DNA from: JAYVJH01 sp043777595
Lineage (GTDB): Bacteria; Bacteroidota; Bacteroidia; Cytophagales; Spirosomataceae
NCBI GenBank assembly: GCA_043777595.1
Contig: JAYWHT010000094.1
Location: 38,834 to 102,833, forward strand
Length of the DNA: 64,000 bases
Direction: 5' to 3'
In this document: piece by piece, positions 33,455 through 42,061 of the stretch
Numbering within the stretch: the first letter of the stretch is position 1
Layout of the letters: the number at the start of each line of letters is the position of its first letter
Translations under genes and position numbers: made by a program
Notes under the pieces: model-generated
The model's database searches: none
What the model was told of the DNA's origin: nothing
What the model saw: only the letters and a program-made list of their open reading frames with translations

Positions 33455-34465
33455 ATGCTCGACTCATTAGAAATACAAAACTACCGCAATTTCAAGCACC
33501 TCCACATCGAAAAACTCGGTCGTGTCAATTTGATTATTGGTAAAAATAACACAGGCAAAACGAGTTTGTTGGAGGCAGTGAGTTTGTATGTGGCAGGAGA
33601 TAAGTTTAAGACTCTGAGAGATTTGTTGGCACAGCGGGGTGATTATAATAGAGAATATTATAAAAAAGTAGAAACAGATTGTTTTGAGGAAAACACAAGA
33701 TTACTTTATTCTGTTTTCAATGGACGAAGCCACAATAAAAATAAAGAAATACAGATTTTAGAAGACGACACTCATTCTCTAAAAATTAAAATTGTGATTG
33801 AAAAAGAGGGTCAAACAGTTGAGTACAGTCAAAATAATAATTCTTGGGTTTCAGCAGATTTAGAAAACCCATTTCTGGCTCGTAGTTTTTTAAAAAATGA
33901 AGAATATAAATGGGATTACATTAGTTCAGATTGTATTCGTTGCAATGATAATCCAAAAAATTGGGGTAAAATAGCACTAACAGAAAATGAAAAATACGTT
34001 ATTCAAACATTAAACATTATTGATAAAGAAATTGAAAGATTTACATACGTTGTTGAAAGAGATGAAGATATACCCAAAGTAAGTCTAAGTTCTGGCGAAG
34101 TAGTTAATTTACGCTCCATGGGTGACGGCATCAATCGTATTCTGACAATTGTTCTGGCAATGGTAAACTGTAAAGATGGGTACTTATTGATAGATGAATT
34201 TGATAATGGCTTGCACGTATCGGTTCAAAAACAGTTGTGGGAAATAGTGTTTTATTTGGCCAATAAGCTCAACATTCAAGTATTTGCTACCACGCATAGT
34301 AACGACTGTATCAATGCTTTTGCAGATGTGTTGGGTAGTGGTAAGTTTGCAGAAAGCGATGGCATAATGGTACGTTTGGACAATTACGAAGGTAATATTG
34401 ATGCTACAATTTATGAGTCGGAAGATATTTTTAATACAATAAGAGCAGAAGTTGATCCCCGATGA
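33455..34465 (+). CDS. AAA/ABC-type ATPase of a putative split OLD/PARIS-like defence module
   Basis: 336 residues. The start LEIQNYRNFKHLHIEKLGRVNLIIGKNNTGKTSLLEAVSLY is the RecF/SMC/OLD-type ABC ATPase N-terminus, with Walker A at 29-36. A Walker B-like GYLLIDEFDNGLHVSVQKQLWEI follows a signature-like LRSMGDGINRILTIVLAM, and the switch His is in VFATTHSNDCINAF. There is no nuclease domain in this chain. The downstream gene supplies a TOPRIM-type domain and overlaps by 4 bp (ATGA). The core is AT-rich compared with its neighbours, suggesting transfer. Known parallels are the AAA15-type ATPase of PARIS and the OLD ATPase; exact membership is inference. Confidence 0.85.
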   Translation: MLDSLEIQNYRNFKHLHIEKLGRVNLIIGKNNTGKTSLLEAVSLYVAGDKFKTLRDLLAQRGDYNREYYKKVETDCFEENTRLLYSVFNGRSHNKNKEIQILEDDTHSLKIKIVIEKEGQTVEYSQNNNSWVSADLENPFLARSFLKNEEYKWDYISSDCIRCNDNPKNWGKIALTENEKYVIQTLNIIDKEIERFTYVVERDEDIPKVSLSSGEVVNLRSMGDGINRILTIVLAMVNCKDGYLLIDEFDNGLHVSVQKQLWEIVFYLANKLNIQVFATTHSNDCINAFADVLGSGKFAESDGIMVRLDNYEGNIDATIYESEDIFNTIRAEVDPR

Positions 34466-35136
34466 TAAAAAATAAACTTGACCCTAAGAATCCAAAGCAG
34501 TTGCTCGTTGAGGGAAATGACGACTTACATGTTATTGCTAATATTTGGAAAAATATTACAAAAGACGAAACCCCTCCATTCTATATCAAAGATTGCAAAA
34601 GTATAAATAATATTGTACCAGATTTGACGGCATTTCTTCAAAATCCAGCAACAATAGAAATAATTGGAATTGTGTTAGATGCTGACTTTTCAATACATTC
34701 ACATTGGCAATCTGTTAGGAATAAATTATTAAAAATAGGCTACTCATTGCCCGAACAGCCCGATATCAACGGCACAATTATCGAAAAACATGGCCCATAC
34801 CCTCGCATTGGCATTTGGCTCATGCCTGACAACTCAACGACTGGAATGTTAGAGGATTTTGTCAAATATTTAGTGCCAGAAAACGACAAATTGTTTGCTG
34901 AGTCTGAAAGAATTTTATCAGAAATAGAAAACCAAAATTTACACCAATACAACGAAAAAATACATCGCTCGAAAGCCTTGATCCATACTTGGTTAGCTTG
35001 GCAAAAAGACCCTGGGAAGCCAATGGGTATAGCTATACAATCTAATTTTCTAACTACCCATCACGACCTCTGCCAACGTTTTGTAACATGGCTCAACGAC
35101 TTATTTAACCCAAATATTCAATCATTCAGTAACTGA
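34462..35136 (+). CDS. DUF3226 (TOPRIM-like) protein, partner of the ATPase
   Basis: 224 residues. Acidic residues sit as in TOPRIM domains: Glu17 in QLLVEGNDDLHVI, and Asp73/Asp75 in IIGIVLDADFS. The middle carries IIEKHGPYPRIGIWLMPDNSTTGMLEDFV, the DUF3226 hallmark with its late acidic cluster. The C-terminal part (KIHRSKALIHTWLAWQKDPGKPMGIAIQ) is also typical. TOPRIM domains in such modules act as nucleases or toxin effectors controlled by the ATPase. The ATG overlaps the ATPase stop, and the gene ends 3 bp before fadN, so the module seems spliced tightly into a housekeeping unit. Confidence 0.85.
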   Translation: MIKNKLDPKNPKQLLVEGNDDLHVIANIWKNITKDETPPFYIKDCKSINNIVPDLTAFLQNPATIEIIGIVLDADFSIHSHWQSVRNKLLKIGYSLPEQPDINGTIIEKHGPYPRIGIWLMPDNSTTGMLEDFVKYLVPENDKLFAESERILSEIENQNLHQYNEKIHRSKALIHTWLAWQKDPGKPMGIAIQSNFLTTHHDLCQRFVTWLNDLFNPNIQSFSN

Positions 35137-35139
35137 TAT

Positions 35140-37539
35140 ATGAACCGTTCTATCAAAAAAGTAGCCGTACTTGGCTCGGGTATCATGGGCAGCCGCATTG
35201 CCTGTCATTTTGCCAACATTGGCGTAGAGGTACTATTGCTCGACATCGTTCCTCGTGAACTAAACCCCGCCGAGCAAGCCAAAGGGCTAACACTCGAAAG
35301 TCCCGCTGTCAGAAACAGAATCGTTAATGAGGCATTTCAGAATACCCTCAAAGGCAGACCAGCGGCTTTATATAACGCCAAGTCGGCCAGCTTGATTAAA
35401 TTAGGTAATTTTGATGATAATTTACCCGAAATAAAAAACTATGACTGGATTTTGGAAGCCATCGTTGAGCGATTGGACATTAAACAAAGTCTTTTTGAAC
35501 GTGTAGATACTGCTCGCAAGCCTGGCACTTTGATTACGTCCAATACTTCGGGTATTCCCATTCATTTGATGTCGGAGGGGCGAAGTGATGATTTTCAGCA
35601 ACATTTTTGCGGCACGCACTTTTTCAATCCGCCACGCTATCTCAAACTGTTTGAGGTTATTCCAGGTCCAAAAACCGATACCAAAATCCTTGATTTCTTG
35701 ATGCACTACGGCGACCTATATTTGGGCAAAACGACTGTACTCTGTAAAGATACACCAGGGTTTATTGCCAATCGGCTGGGGATTCATGCCATGGTGCAGA
35801 CAGTCAGAATAGCCGAAGAGATGGGCCTGACGGTTGAAGAAGTCGATAAATTGACGAGTACAGTGGTCGGTCGGCCCAAGTCGGGTACTTTTAGATTGTC
35901 GGACGTTGTGGGGTTGGACACGACTGTAAATGTCTGTAATAATCTTGTACTTATGCAGCACGACGAAGCCCGTGAAGCGTTTGTATTGCCTGCGGTCATG
36001 GCCAAACTCTCTGAAAATAAATGGCTTGGCGACAAGACTGGGCAAGGGTTTTATAAGAAAACCAAAGACGAAACAGGCAAAACTGTGATTTTGGCCTTAG
36101 ATCTCAAAACATTTGAATACAAACCTTCGCAAAAAGTAAAGTTTCAGACCTTAGAAAGCACCAAAAGCATCGACGATCTCAAAAAACGTTTTGCGATTTT
36201 GTTGAAAGGTACAGACAAAGCGGGTGAGTTTTATCGCCGCACTTTTGCCGATGGTTTTAGGTATGCCTCCAATCGTATTCCTGAAATTTCGGACGAACTC
36301 TACCGCATAGATCAAGCCATTTGCGCTGGTTTTGGTTGGGAAATGGGCTTATTTGAAACTTGGGACGCAATGGGCGTAAAAAATATGCTCGGCATCATGG
36401 AAAGTTTAGATTGCAAGCCCGCAGCCTGGGTTTATGACATGATTGAAGGGGGTAACGAGTCATTTTATAAAGTAGAAAGCGGTCAGAAAAAATATTATGA
36501 CATTGCCACAAAATCATATAGAGCCATTCCTGGCCAAGAGGCTTTTATTATTCTCGAAAACAAATCTCAAAACGTTATCTGGAAAAACGCTGGAGCGAGT
36601 ATTTATGACTTAGGCGACGGCGTAGCAGGCGTAGAATTTCACTCAAAAATGAACACCTTTGGTGCAGAGGTAGTCGAAGGGCTAAACCGTGCTTATGGCG
36701 TGGCCGAAAAAGATTTTAGAGGGCTTGTGATTGGCAACGACTCAAACGAGGCATTTTCGGCTGGAGCAAACTTAGGTATGTTGTTTATGTTTGCTGTCGA
36801 AGAAGACTTTGACGAAGTAAATATGATGATTGCACAGTTTCAGCAAACCATGATGCGGGCCCGCTACTCGTCTATTCCCGTAGTGGGTGCGCCTCACAAC
36901 TTGGCTCTGGGTGGTGGTTGCGAGCTAAATTTACATTGCGATAAGGTCGTGGCACATTCTGAGACTTATATGGGTTTGGTTGAGTTGGGTGTAGGTCTGA
37001 TTCCGGCCGGTGGTGGCACAAAAGAAATGGCTTTGCGTTGCTCTGATATGTACCAAAGTGGTGATACTGAACTCAATATATTACAGTCGGCATTTATGAA
37101 TATTGCCCAAGCCAAGGTTTCGACATCGGCGGCAGAAGCCTTTGGTATGAATTATTTACAAACCAAAGACCAGATAGTACTCAACCGCAGCCGTCTCATA
37201 GCCGAAGCCAAACAAGCAGCCATCGAACTGGCAGAAAATGGCTATACACAACCTAAGCAACGGGCAGACATCAAGGTTCAGGGCAAAGCAGGAATTGCAC
37301 TATTCAAAGCAGGATTAGGCTCAATGCGAATGGCCAATTATATATCTGACCATGATATGAAGATTGCCGACAAACTGGCTTATGTGATTTGTGGTGGCGA
37401 TTTGAGCTATCCGCAAAACGTTACAGAGCAATATTTGTTGGACTTGGAGCGTGAGGCATTTTTGAGTTTGTCGGGCGAAAAGAAAACATTGGAGCGGATT
37501 CAAAGCTTACTCGCTGGAGGTAAGCCAGTACGCAATTAG
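35140..37539 (+). CDS. fadN: 3-hydroxyacyl-CoA dehydrogenase / enoyl-CoA hydratase (FadN-like)
   Basis: 799 residues, close to Bacillus FadN. It catalyses two steps of fatty acid beta-oxidation. The NAD-binding start is VAVLGSGIMGSRIACHFANIGVEVLLLDI. The active region of the dehydrogenase is FCGTHFFNPPRYLKLFEVIPG with CKDTPGFIANRLG. The C-terminal third is the crotonase-fold hydratase: EAFSAGANLGML and VVGAPHNLALGGGCELNLHCDKVVAHSETYMGLVELGVGLIPAGGGTKE. The usual thiolase and acyl-CoA dehydrogenase partners do not follow. Confidence 0.93.
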   Translation: MNRSIKKVAVLGSGIMGSRIACHFANIGVEVLLLDIVPRELNPAEQAKGLTLESPAVRNRIVNEAFQNTLKGRPAALYNAKSASLIKLGNFDDNLPEIKNYDWILEAIVERLDIKQSLFERVDTARKPGTLITSNTSGIPIHLMSEGRSDDFQQHFCGTHFFNPPRYLKLFEVIPGPKTDTKILDFLMHYGDLYLGKTTVLCKDTPGFIANRLGIHAMVQTVRIAEEMGLTVEEVDKLTSTVVGRPKSGTFRLSDVVGLDTTVNVCNNLVLMQHDEAREAFVLPAVMAKLSENKWLGDKTGQGFYKKTKDETGKTVILALDLKTFEYKPSQKVKFQTLESTKSIDDLKKRFAILLKGTDKAGEFYRRTFADGFRYASNRIPEISDELYRIDQAICAGFGWEMGLFETWDAMGVKNMLGIMESLDCKPAAWVYDMIEGGNESFYKVESGQKKYYDIATKSYRAIPGQEAFIILENKSQNVIWKNAGASIYDLGDGVAGVEFHSKMNTFGAEVVEGLNRAYGVAEKDFRGLVIGNDSNEAFSAGANLGMLFMFAVEEDFDEVNMMIAQFQQTMMRARYSSIPVVGAPHNLALGGGCELNLHCDKVVAHSETYMGLVELGVGLIPAGGGTKEMALRCSDMYQSGDTELNILQSAFMNIAQAKVSTSAAEAFGMNYLQTKDQIVLNRSRLIAEAKQAAIELAENGYTQPKQRADIKVQGKAGIALFKAGLGSMRMANYISDHDMKIADKLAYVICGGDLSYPQNVTEQYLLDLEREAFLSLSGEKKTLERIQSLLAGGKPVRN

Positions 37540-37578
37540 AAAACATCAAAATACAAGGTTATTACCATACCATTCTGT

Positions 37579-37606
37579 CATCGTACCCATCGGGGTGAGT
37601 ACGATG
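37579..37606. other. Stem-loop behind fadN
   Basis: CATCGTAC / GTACGATG is a perfect 8-bp stem with a 12-nt loop, 39 bp behind the fadN stop. The following bases are T-rich only in part, so termination is possible but not certain. Confidence 0.45.
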
Positions 37607-37637
37607 TTGATATTTGGGTTTTAGTTTGTTACATTTG
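37607..37637 (+). promoter_or_regulatory. Putative promoter of the HAD phosphatase gene
   Basis: TTG (37607-37609), 20-nt spacer, TACATTTG (37630-37637): a full match to the Bacteroidota -33/-7 layout. The predicted start near 37643 gives a leader of about 78 nt. Confidence 0.65.
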
Positions 37638-37684
37638 CACGTCTATTTACAACGTGTGGGCAAATAGATATGCAAATGTAACAA
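37626..37684. repeat. 59-bp interrupted palindrome in the HAD promoter/leader
   Basis: A 14-bp perfect outer stem (TTGTTACATTTGCA / TGCAAATGTAACAA), a 2x2 internal loop and a 7-bp inner stem (TCTATTT / AAATAGA) around a 13-nt loop. The left arm contains the -7 box, so the right arm carries the same box on the opposite strand. It could be an operator pair, an RNA hairpin in the leader or a small mobile palindrome. Confidence 0.85.
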
Positions 37685-37720
37685 CAAGTAACAGACCCCG
37701 TATATCAGTAACGTACAGAC

Positions 37721-38353
37721 ATGAATTTTGACAAAATAAAAAATATAATCTTTGACTTTGGCGATGTAATTATCAACATTGACATACCGCTCACAACCAA
37801 GGCTTTTGCCGAACTGTGCGGGGTTCCGTTTGGTGAGGTAGCTACTATTTTTGCCGAGAATGAGGTTTTTCGTAAAGTTGAAACTGGCCTAATTGACGAA
37901 GCTGATTTTAGGAATTACCTGCGCTCAATATTAGGCCACCCCGAGTGGAGCGACCAAACCATTGACAAGGCTTGGTGTACGCTGCTGTTGGATATTCCAC
38001 CAGCCAGAATCCAGCTTATTCAGCAGTTGGACAAGCGTTACCGCTTATTTTTGTTGAGCAACACCAGTGCCGTTCATATCAACGAATCGACAAAAATTTT
38101 ACAACGTGCCACAGGCGTTCCATACTTGGGGCTATTGTTTGAAAAAATGTTTTTGTCCTATCAAATGGGTATCATGAAGCCCGCCCCCAAAATCTATGAG
38201 CAAGTACTGACCGAGGCCAACATAGTAGCCACAGAAACATTGTTTTTGGACGACAATCTTGATAACATTCAAGCAGCAGCGGCGTTGGGTATTCAGACAA
38301 TTCATGTTCAAAAACCAATTTGTATCACCGAATATCTGTCAAACGCACTTTGA
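37721..38353 (+). CDS. HAD-superfamily hydrolase (YihX-like)
   Basis: 210 residues. Motif I is IIFDFGDVIINID, motif II LFLLSNTSAVH, motif III around KPAPKIYEQVL and motif IV in ETLFLDDNLDNIQAAAALGIQTIHV. This is the HAD IA subfamily, as in YihX-like phosphatases, which dephosphorylate small sugar phosphates. The substrate is unknown. It is followed after 34 bp by the site-2 protease gene. Confidence 0.9.
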   Translation: MNFDKIKNIIFDFGDVIINIDIPLTTKAFAELCGVPFGEVATIFAENEVFRKVETGLIDEADFRNYLRSILGHPEWSDQTIDKAWCTLLLDIPPARIQLIQQLDKRYRLFLLSNTSAVHINESTKILQRATGVPYLGLLFEKMFLSYQMGIMKPAPKIYEQVLTEANIVATETLFLDDNLDNIQAAAALGIQTIHVQKPICITEYLSNAL

Positions 38354-38387
38354 CCCAACACACATCTAAATATCCAACATTTACTTA

Positions 38388-39530
38388 ATGCCTTTCAATC
38401 GCACTCTTCTTTTACAAATCGTTTTGTTTGTTGCCACAGTCATCACTACCACGCTTTCGGGTGCTGAGTGGATGTTTGGCCGACCTTTTATTTTGGTCGA
38501 AGAACGCCTCGGTTGGGAACATTTCGTACAAGGTTTTTGGTTTTCGATTCCTTTTTTAGCCATTCTGACAGCCCACGAGTTAGGGCATTATTTTGTTGCT
38601 AAGTTTCACCAAGTCAAAGTTACGTTGCCTTATTACATTCCGCTTTGGGTGGGTTTTGGCGAAAGTATAGGTACATTGGGCGCATTTATCAAGATTCAAG
38701 ATATTATAAAATCTCGAAAAAAATACTTCGACATTGGCATAGCTGGCCCATTAGCTGGTTTTATTGTATCTATTGCTGTGCTGTGGTATGGTTTTGCCAA
38801 TTTACCCACACTCGACTATATTTTTAAAATTCACCCCGAATACCAAAAATTTGGATTGGGTTTTGCCCGGGTTGTGTATGCCAACAAAAACCTCGGTGGC
38901 TCAATCATATTGGGCGACAGTCTGCTATTTAATTTCTTCAAAACCTACGTTGCTGACCCCAATCGGCTACCACCATCACAAGAAATGATGCACTATCCGT
39001 TGATTTTGGCTGGCTATATTTCATTGTTTTTTACATCGCTCAACCTCATTCCGATTGGCCAGCTCGACGGTGGTCATATTTTGTATGGACTTGTCGGCAA
39101 CCGTACCTCACGCATTATCAACCCCATTTTGTTTTGGATTTTTGCGGCTTATGCTGGCTTAGGGCTTTTCAAACATACCGACTTTACGACCATCAACGAC
39201 GAGGGTTTTTATGAACAATTAGGCTATTTGGCTCTATACGCTATATTTCTACAACTCTGTTTTAGTAGTGTTTCAGAAAATATACTCAATACTTGGATTT
39301 TGGCTTTGTCCATTATCTTGTTTCAATTTGCTTTTTCTTATTTGTGGCCAACTACCGAGGGCTACATCAACTTTTTACCGTTTGTGTTTTTATTAGGCCG
39401 ATTTTTGGGAGTCTATCACCCACCCACCGAAGACACCTCCCCACTCAACTGGCAACGCCAGGCATTGGGCTGGTTTGCGCTCGTGGTCTTTGTGTTGTGT
39501 TTTAGTCCAAAACCGTTTATTATTTTATGA
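38388..39530 (+). CDS. Site-2 protease family (M50) membrane protein
   Basis: 380 residues with about eight hydrophobic segments. The zinc-binding HELGH is at residues 63-67 within FLAILTAHELGHYFVAKFH. The second ligand motif is in FTSLNLIPIGQLDGGHILYGLVG. There is no PDZ domain, so it is of the compact type, as opposed to RseP. A substrate is not known. The stop overlaps the next gene's ATG (ATGA). Confidence 0.9.
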   Translation: MPFNRTLLLQIVLFVATVITTTLSGAEWMFGRPFILVEERLGWEHFVQGFWFSIPFLAILTAHELGHYFVAKFHQVKVTLPYYIPLWVGFGESIGTLGAFIKIQDIIKSRKKYFDIGIAGPLAGFIVSIAVLWYGFANLPTLDYIFKIHPEYQKFGLGFARVVYANKNLGGSIILGDSLLFNFFKTYVADPNRLPPSQEMMHYPLILAGYISLFFTSLNLIPIGQLDGGHILYGLVGNRTSRIINPILFWIFAAYAGLGLFKHTDFTTINDEGFYEQLGYLALYAIFLQLCFSSVSENILNTWILALSIILFQFAFSYLWPTTEGYINFLPFVFLLGRFLGVYHPPTEDTSPLNWQRQALGWFALVVFVLCFSPKPFIIL

Positions 39531-40687
39531 TAATTACTGTTTCAAAACGTGCTGGGCAGGCGCAAGAATATTATTTTTCGGTCAAATTGGCCGAAGTACG
39601 GCGGCTTGTAGCCCGCGGCCACGACGTTATCAATATGGGCATAGGCAACCCCGACCAAATGCCGTCTGAGGCCACCATTCAGGCACTTGTTCAGTCGGCG
39701 CAGCAGCCGAACAATCACGGCTATCAGTCCTACAAAGGTATTCCAGTTTTTAGGCAGGCTATTGCTCAATGGTACAGCCGTATTTATGGCGTATCGCTCG
39801 ATGCCGAAACCGAAATTTTGCCTCTTATTGGGTCAAAAGAAGGTATCACCCATATTTCGATGACCTTTGTTGATGCCGACGACGAAGTGCTTGTGCCAGA
39901 ACTTGGCTATCCGTCCTATCGTGCAGTTAGTCAGATGGTTGGTGGCAAAGTGGTTGATTATCCGTTGCTCGAAAACCAAAATTGGCAACCCGATTGGGAA
40001 GCTATGAAAGACCTTGTTTCGGCAAAAACAAAGCTACTTTGGCTCAATTACCCACAAATGCCAACAGGCGCACCTGCAAGCCAAAAACTATTTGAAAATG
40101 CCGTTCGTTTTGCAACAGACAACAAAATTTTACTGTGCCACGACAACCCGTATAGTCTAATCTTAAATAAGAAACCACCCATCAGTTTGCTGTCGGTTGA
40201 TGGTGCAAAGGACGTAGCGATAGAGCTAAACTCAATGTCAAAGTCGCACAATATGGCGGGCTGGCGAGTGGGCTGGCTATTGGGCGCAAAACCCTACATT
40301 GATGCCGTATTGACCATCAAAAGTAATGTGGACTCGGGAATGTTTTTGGCTACACAACACGCCGCCGTTGCCGCCTTGCAAAATTCAGACGACTGGCACA
40401 CCAACCAAAGCGATATTTATGGCCAACGCCTCGAAGCCGCCAAAGCGTTTTTAGATGCCCTCAACTGCACATATAGCCCCGACCAAGAAGGAATGTTTTT
40501 GTGGGCCAAACTGCCCGAAAGTATCGCCTCAGCCGAGCAATTAGTGAACGATTTATTGATACAAAAACATATTTTTATTGCGCCAGGTTTTATTTTTGGG
40601 CCCAAAGGCCAGCGGTATATTCGTATTTCGCTTTGTATGGACAAAGTACGTATCTGGGAAGCTGTCAGGCGATTAACTAATGAATGA
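39527..40687 (+). CDS. Class I/II PLP-dependent aminotransferase
   Basis: 386 residues, full length. Motifs: INMGIGNPDQMPSEATIQAL; GYQSYKGIPVFRQAIAQWY; SKEGITHISMTFVDADDEVLVPELGYPSY; WLNYPQMPTGAPAS; and the PLP Lys in ELNSMSKSHNMAGWRVGWLLG. This fits the DapL/AlaT-like branch (LL-diaminopimelate or alanine/aspartate transaminases). Substrate not determined; murE for meso-diaminopimelate is elsewhere in the window. It overlaps the protease gene by 4 bp. Confidence 0.88.
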   Translation: MIITVSKRAGQAQEYYFSVKLAEVRRLVARGHDVINMGIGNPDQMPSEATIQALVQSAQQPNNHGYQSYKGIPVFRQAIAQWYSRIYGVSLDAETEILPLIGSKEGITHISMTFVDADDEVLVPELGYPSYRAVSQMVGGKVVDYPLLENQNWQPDWEAMKDLVSAKTKLLWLNYPQMPTGAPASQKLFENAVRFATDNKILLCHDNPYSLILNKKPPISLLSVDGAKDVAIELNSMSKSHNMAGWRVGWLLGAKPYIDAVLTIKSNVDSGMFLATQHAAVAALQNSDDWHTNQSDIYGQRLEAAKAFLDALNCTYSPDQEGMFLWAKLPESIASAEQLVNDLLIQKHIFIAPGFIFGPKGQRYIRISLCMDKVRIWEAVRRLTNE

Positions 40688-40700
40688 CGATAGTGGAAAT

Positions 40701-42041
40701 TTATATTACTTGACCTATTTTCCGTAACTGATAAAACACCCGCTCAATAAGCCGTAGGTCTTCGGTAACGATTTCGGCTGAGGCTTCCATACCGTTTTTA
40801 TAAATCAATGTTTTGTTATAATTAGTTTTGAGGCCATTGGGCAGTTCGATGATTGCCTGAAAAAACTGGCGGTCGGACGTGGGTAATTGCGAAACCGAAG
40901 TGATTTTGCCTTCAATCATGCCATATTCTTCAAACGGATAACTCTGAAATTTGACCAAAACTCGCTGCCCTACTTTGACTTTGCCAAAATTTGTTTGTAA
41001 AATCAGTACTTCGCCAAAATACTTACCCGCTTCGCCGCCCACATACATCAGCTCGGTGTTGGCTTTTAGCATTTGGTTTTCTTGTAATATTGTCGAAAAA
41101 CTAATTTTGCCATCGGTCGGGGCTTGGACTGTGTAGTTTTTTTGCCAATCTTCAACGGCACTTACCAGCGTATTGAGGGCTTGTGTAAACTGTGTTTTTT
41201 GTTCAACCGCCTGGCGGTCGAGTTCGGTGAGTTCTCGTTGCTTTTGGGTTTGGGCTGTCATGTTGTTGGTTATCAATATACTCAACTGTTTGACGGGTAG
41301 CTGTTTGTTAATGTATTTGCTTTCTTCGTGCTGAATGTCAAGCGGTGCAATTACTTTGTCTTTGTATAGCTTTTTGTTTATCTCAAACTCTTTTCTGGCC
41401 AATTCTGCATCTTGGTTTTGCATACTGTGTTGGTCCAAAAGTTGGCTATGGTTTTGTTCCAAGTCTTCGAGTTCGTAGCGCAAATAGGTTTTGCGTTTGT
41501 TGTAATAACCATTGGCAAACAACGAAAGAGCTTGCGTATATGACTGCATAAAGTTTTGATAGGCCGTTTGCAACTCGCCCAAAGCCATAAACTGCCCTGC
41601 TGGAAAAACGCTCAAATCATTGAAACGATTGTTGGCTACTGTGTTTTGTAATGTTTTCAAATCGTCATAAAGTCTCTGCACTTCGCTATGGCTCGCCGTT
41701 GATTCCAAATAACCCAGCACTTCGCCAGCACTAACCATCTGGTTTTCAGACACAAACAATTTAGTAAGCCGTCTGTCGGTTTTGGCAATAACCGATTTTG
41801 GGGCATTTTCGGAAGTAAGCCGAAACGACGACCGCACAATGGTAGGGTAATGAATGAGCCAACTGCCAAAGACAACCAACAACAGCACTCCAAAAATAAC
41901 AGCCATACCCCAGCGAATAAGCCAACTCGGGATTTGCTCCAAATAGTCACGCACGGCCTCGCCTCTGATGTCTATTTCTTGGGTACGGAAGTCTTCGCTA
42001 TGAGCGAAGACTTCCGTTAAACCTTCATTTTTTTCATTCAT
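40701..42041 (-). CDS. HlyD-family adaptor of the peptide exporter
   Basis: 446 residues: a short cytoplasmic N-terminus, one membrane helix (about 37-60: WLIRWGMAVIFGVLLLVVFGSWLI), a biotinyl-lipoyl-like half (VIAKTDRRLTKLFVSENQMVSAGEVLGYLES), a long coiled coil (about 125-280), the second lipoyl half (YTVQAPTDGKISFSTILQENQMLKANTELMYVG) and a beta-barrel part. It would link the C39 ABC exporter to the outer membrane. Residues 10-18 (EVFAHSEDF) are encoded by the dispersed palindrome at 41985-42017, an apparent in-frame insertion before the membrane helix. It follows the exporter gene by 20 bp. Confidence 0.9.
   Translation of the reverse strand: MNEKNEGLTEVFAHSEDFRTQEIDIRGEAVRDYLEQIPSWLIRWGMAVIFGVLLLVVFGSWLIHYPTIVRSSFRLTSENAPKSVIAKTDRRLTKLFVSENQMVSAGEVLGYLESTASHSEVQRLYDDLKTLQNTVANNRFNDLSVFPAGQFMALGELQTAYQNFMQSYTQALSLFANGYYNKRKTYLRYELEDLEQNHSQLLDQHSMQNQDAELARKEFEINKKLYKDKVIAPLDIQHEESKYINKQLPVKQLSILITNNMTAQTQKQRELTELDRQAVEQKTQFTQALNTLVSAVEDWQKNYTVQAPTDGKISFSTILQENQMLKANTELMYVGGEAGKYFGEVLILQTNFGKVKVGQRVLVKFQSYPFEEYGMIEGKITSVSQLPTSDRQFFQAIIELPNGLKTNYNKTLIYKNGMEASAEIVTEDLRLIERVFYQLRKIGQVI
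41985..42017. repeat. Dispersed palindrome inserted in the HlyD-like gene
   Basis: A perfect 15-bp stem ACGGAAGTCTTCGCT / AGCGAAGACTTCCGT with loop ATG. Read on the coding (minus) strand it gives the peptide EVFAHSEDF flanked by T and R. The same 9 residues are coded by the copy at 42242-42274 in the ABC exporter gene. Confidence 0.95.
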
Positions 42042-42061
42042 TTCATTCGCTTCATTGATTT

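Noticed and set aside
37626..37684. Invertible promoter (phase variation) as in Bacteroides
   Set aside because: Only 31 bp lie between the 14-bp arms, too little for a Mpi-type invertible segment, and no recombinase gene is near.
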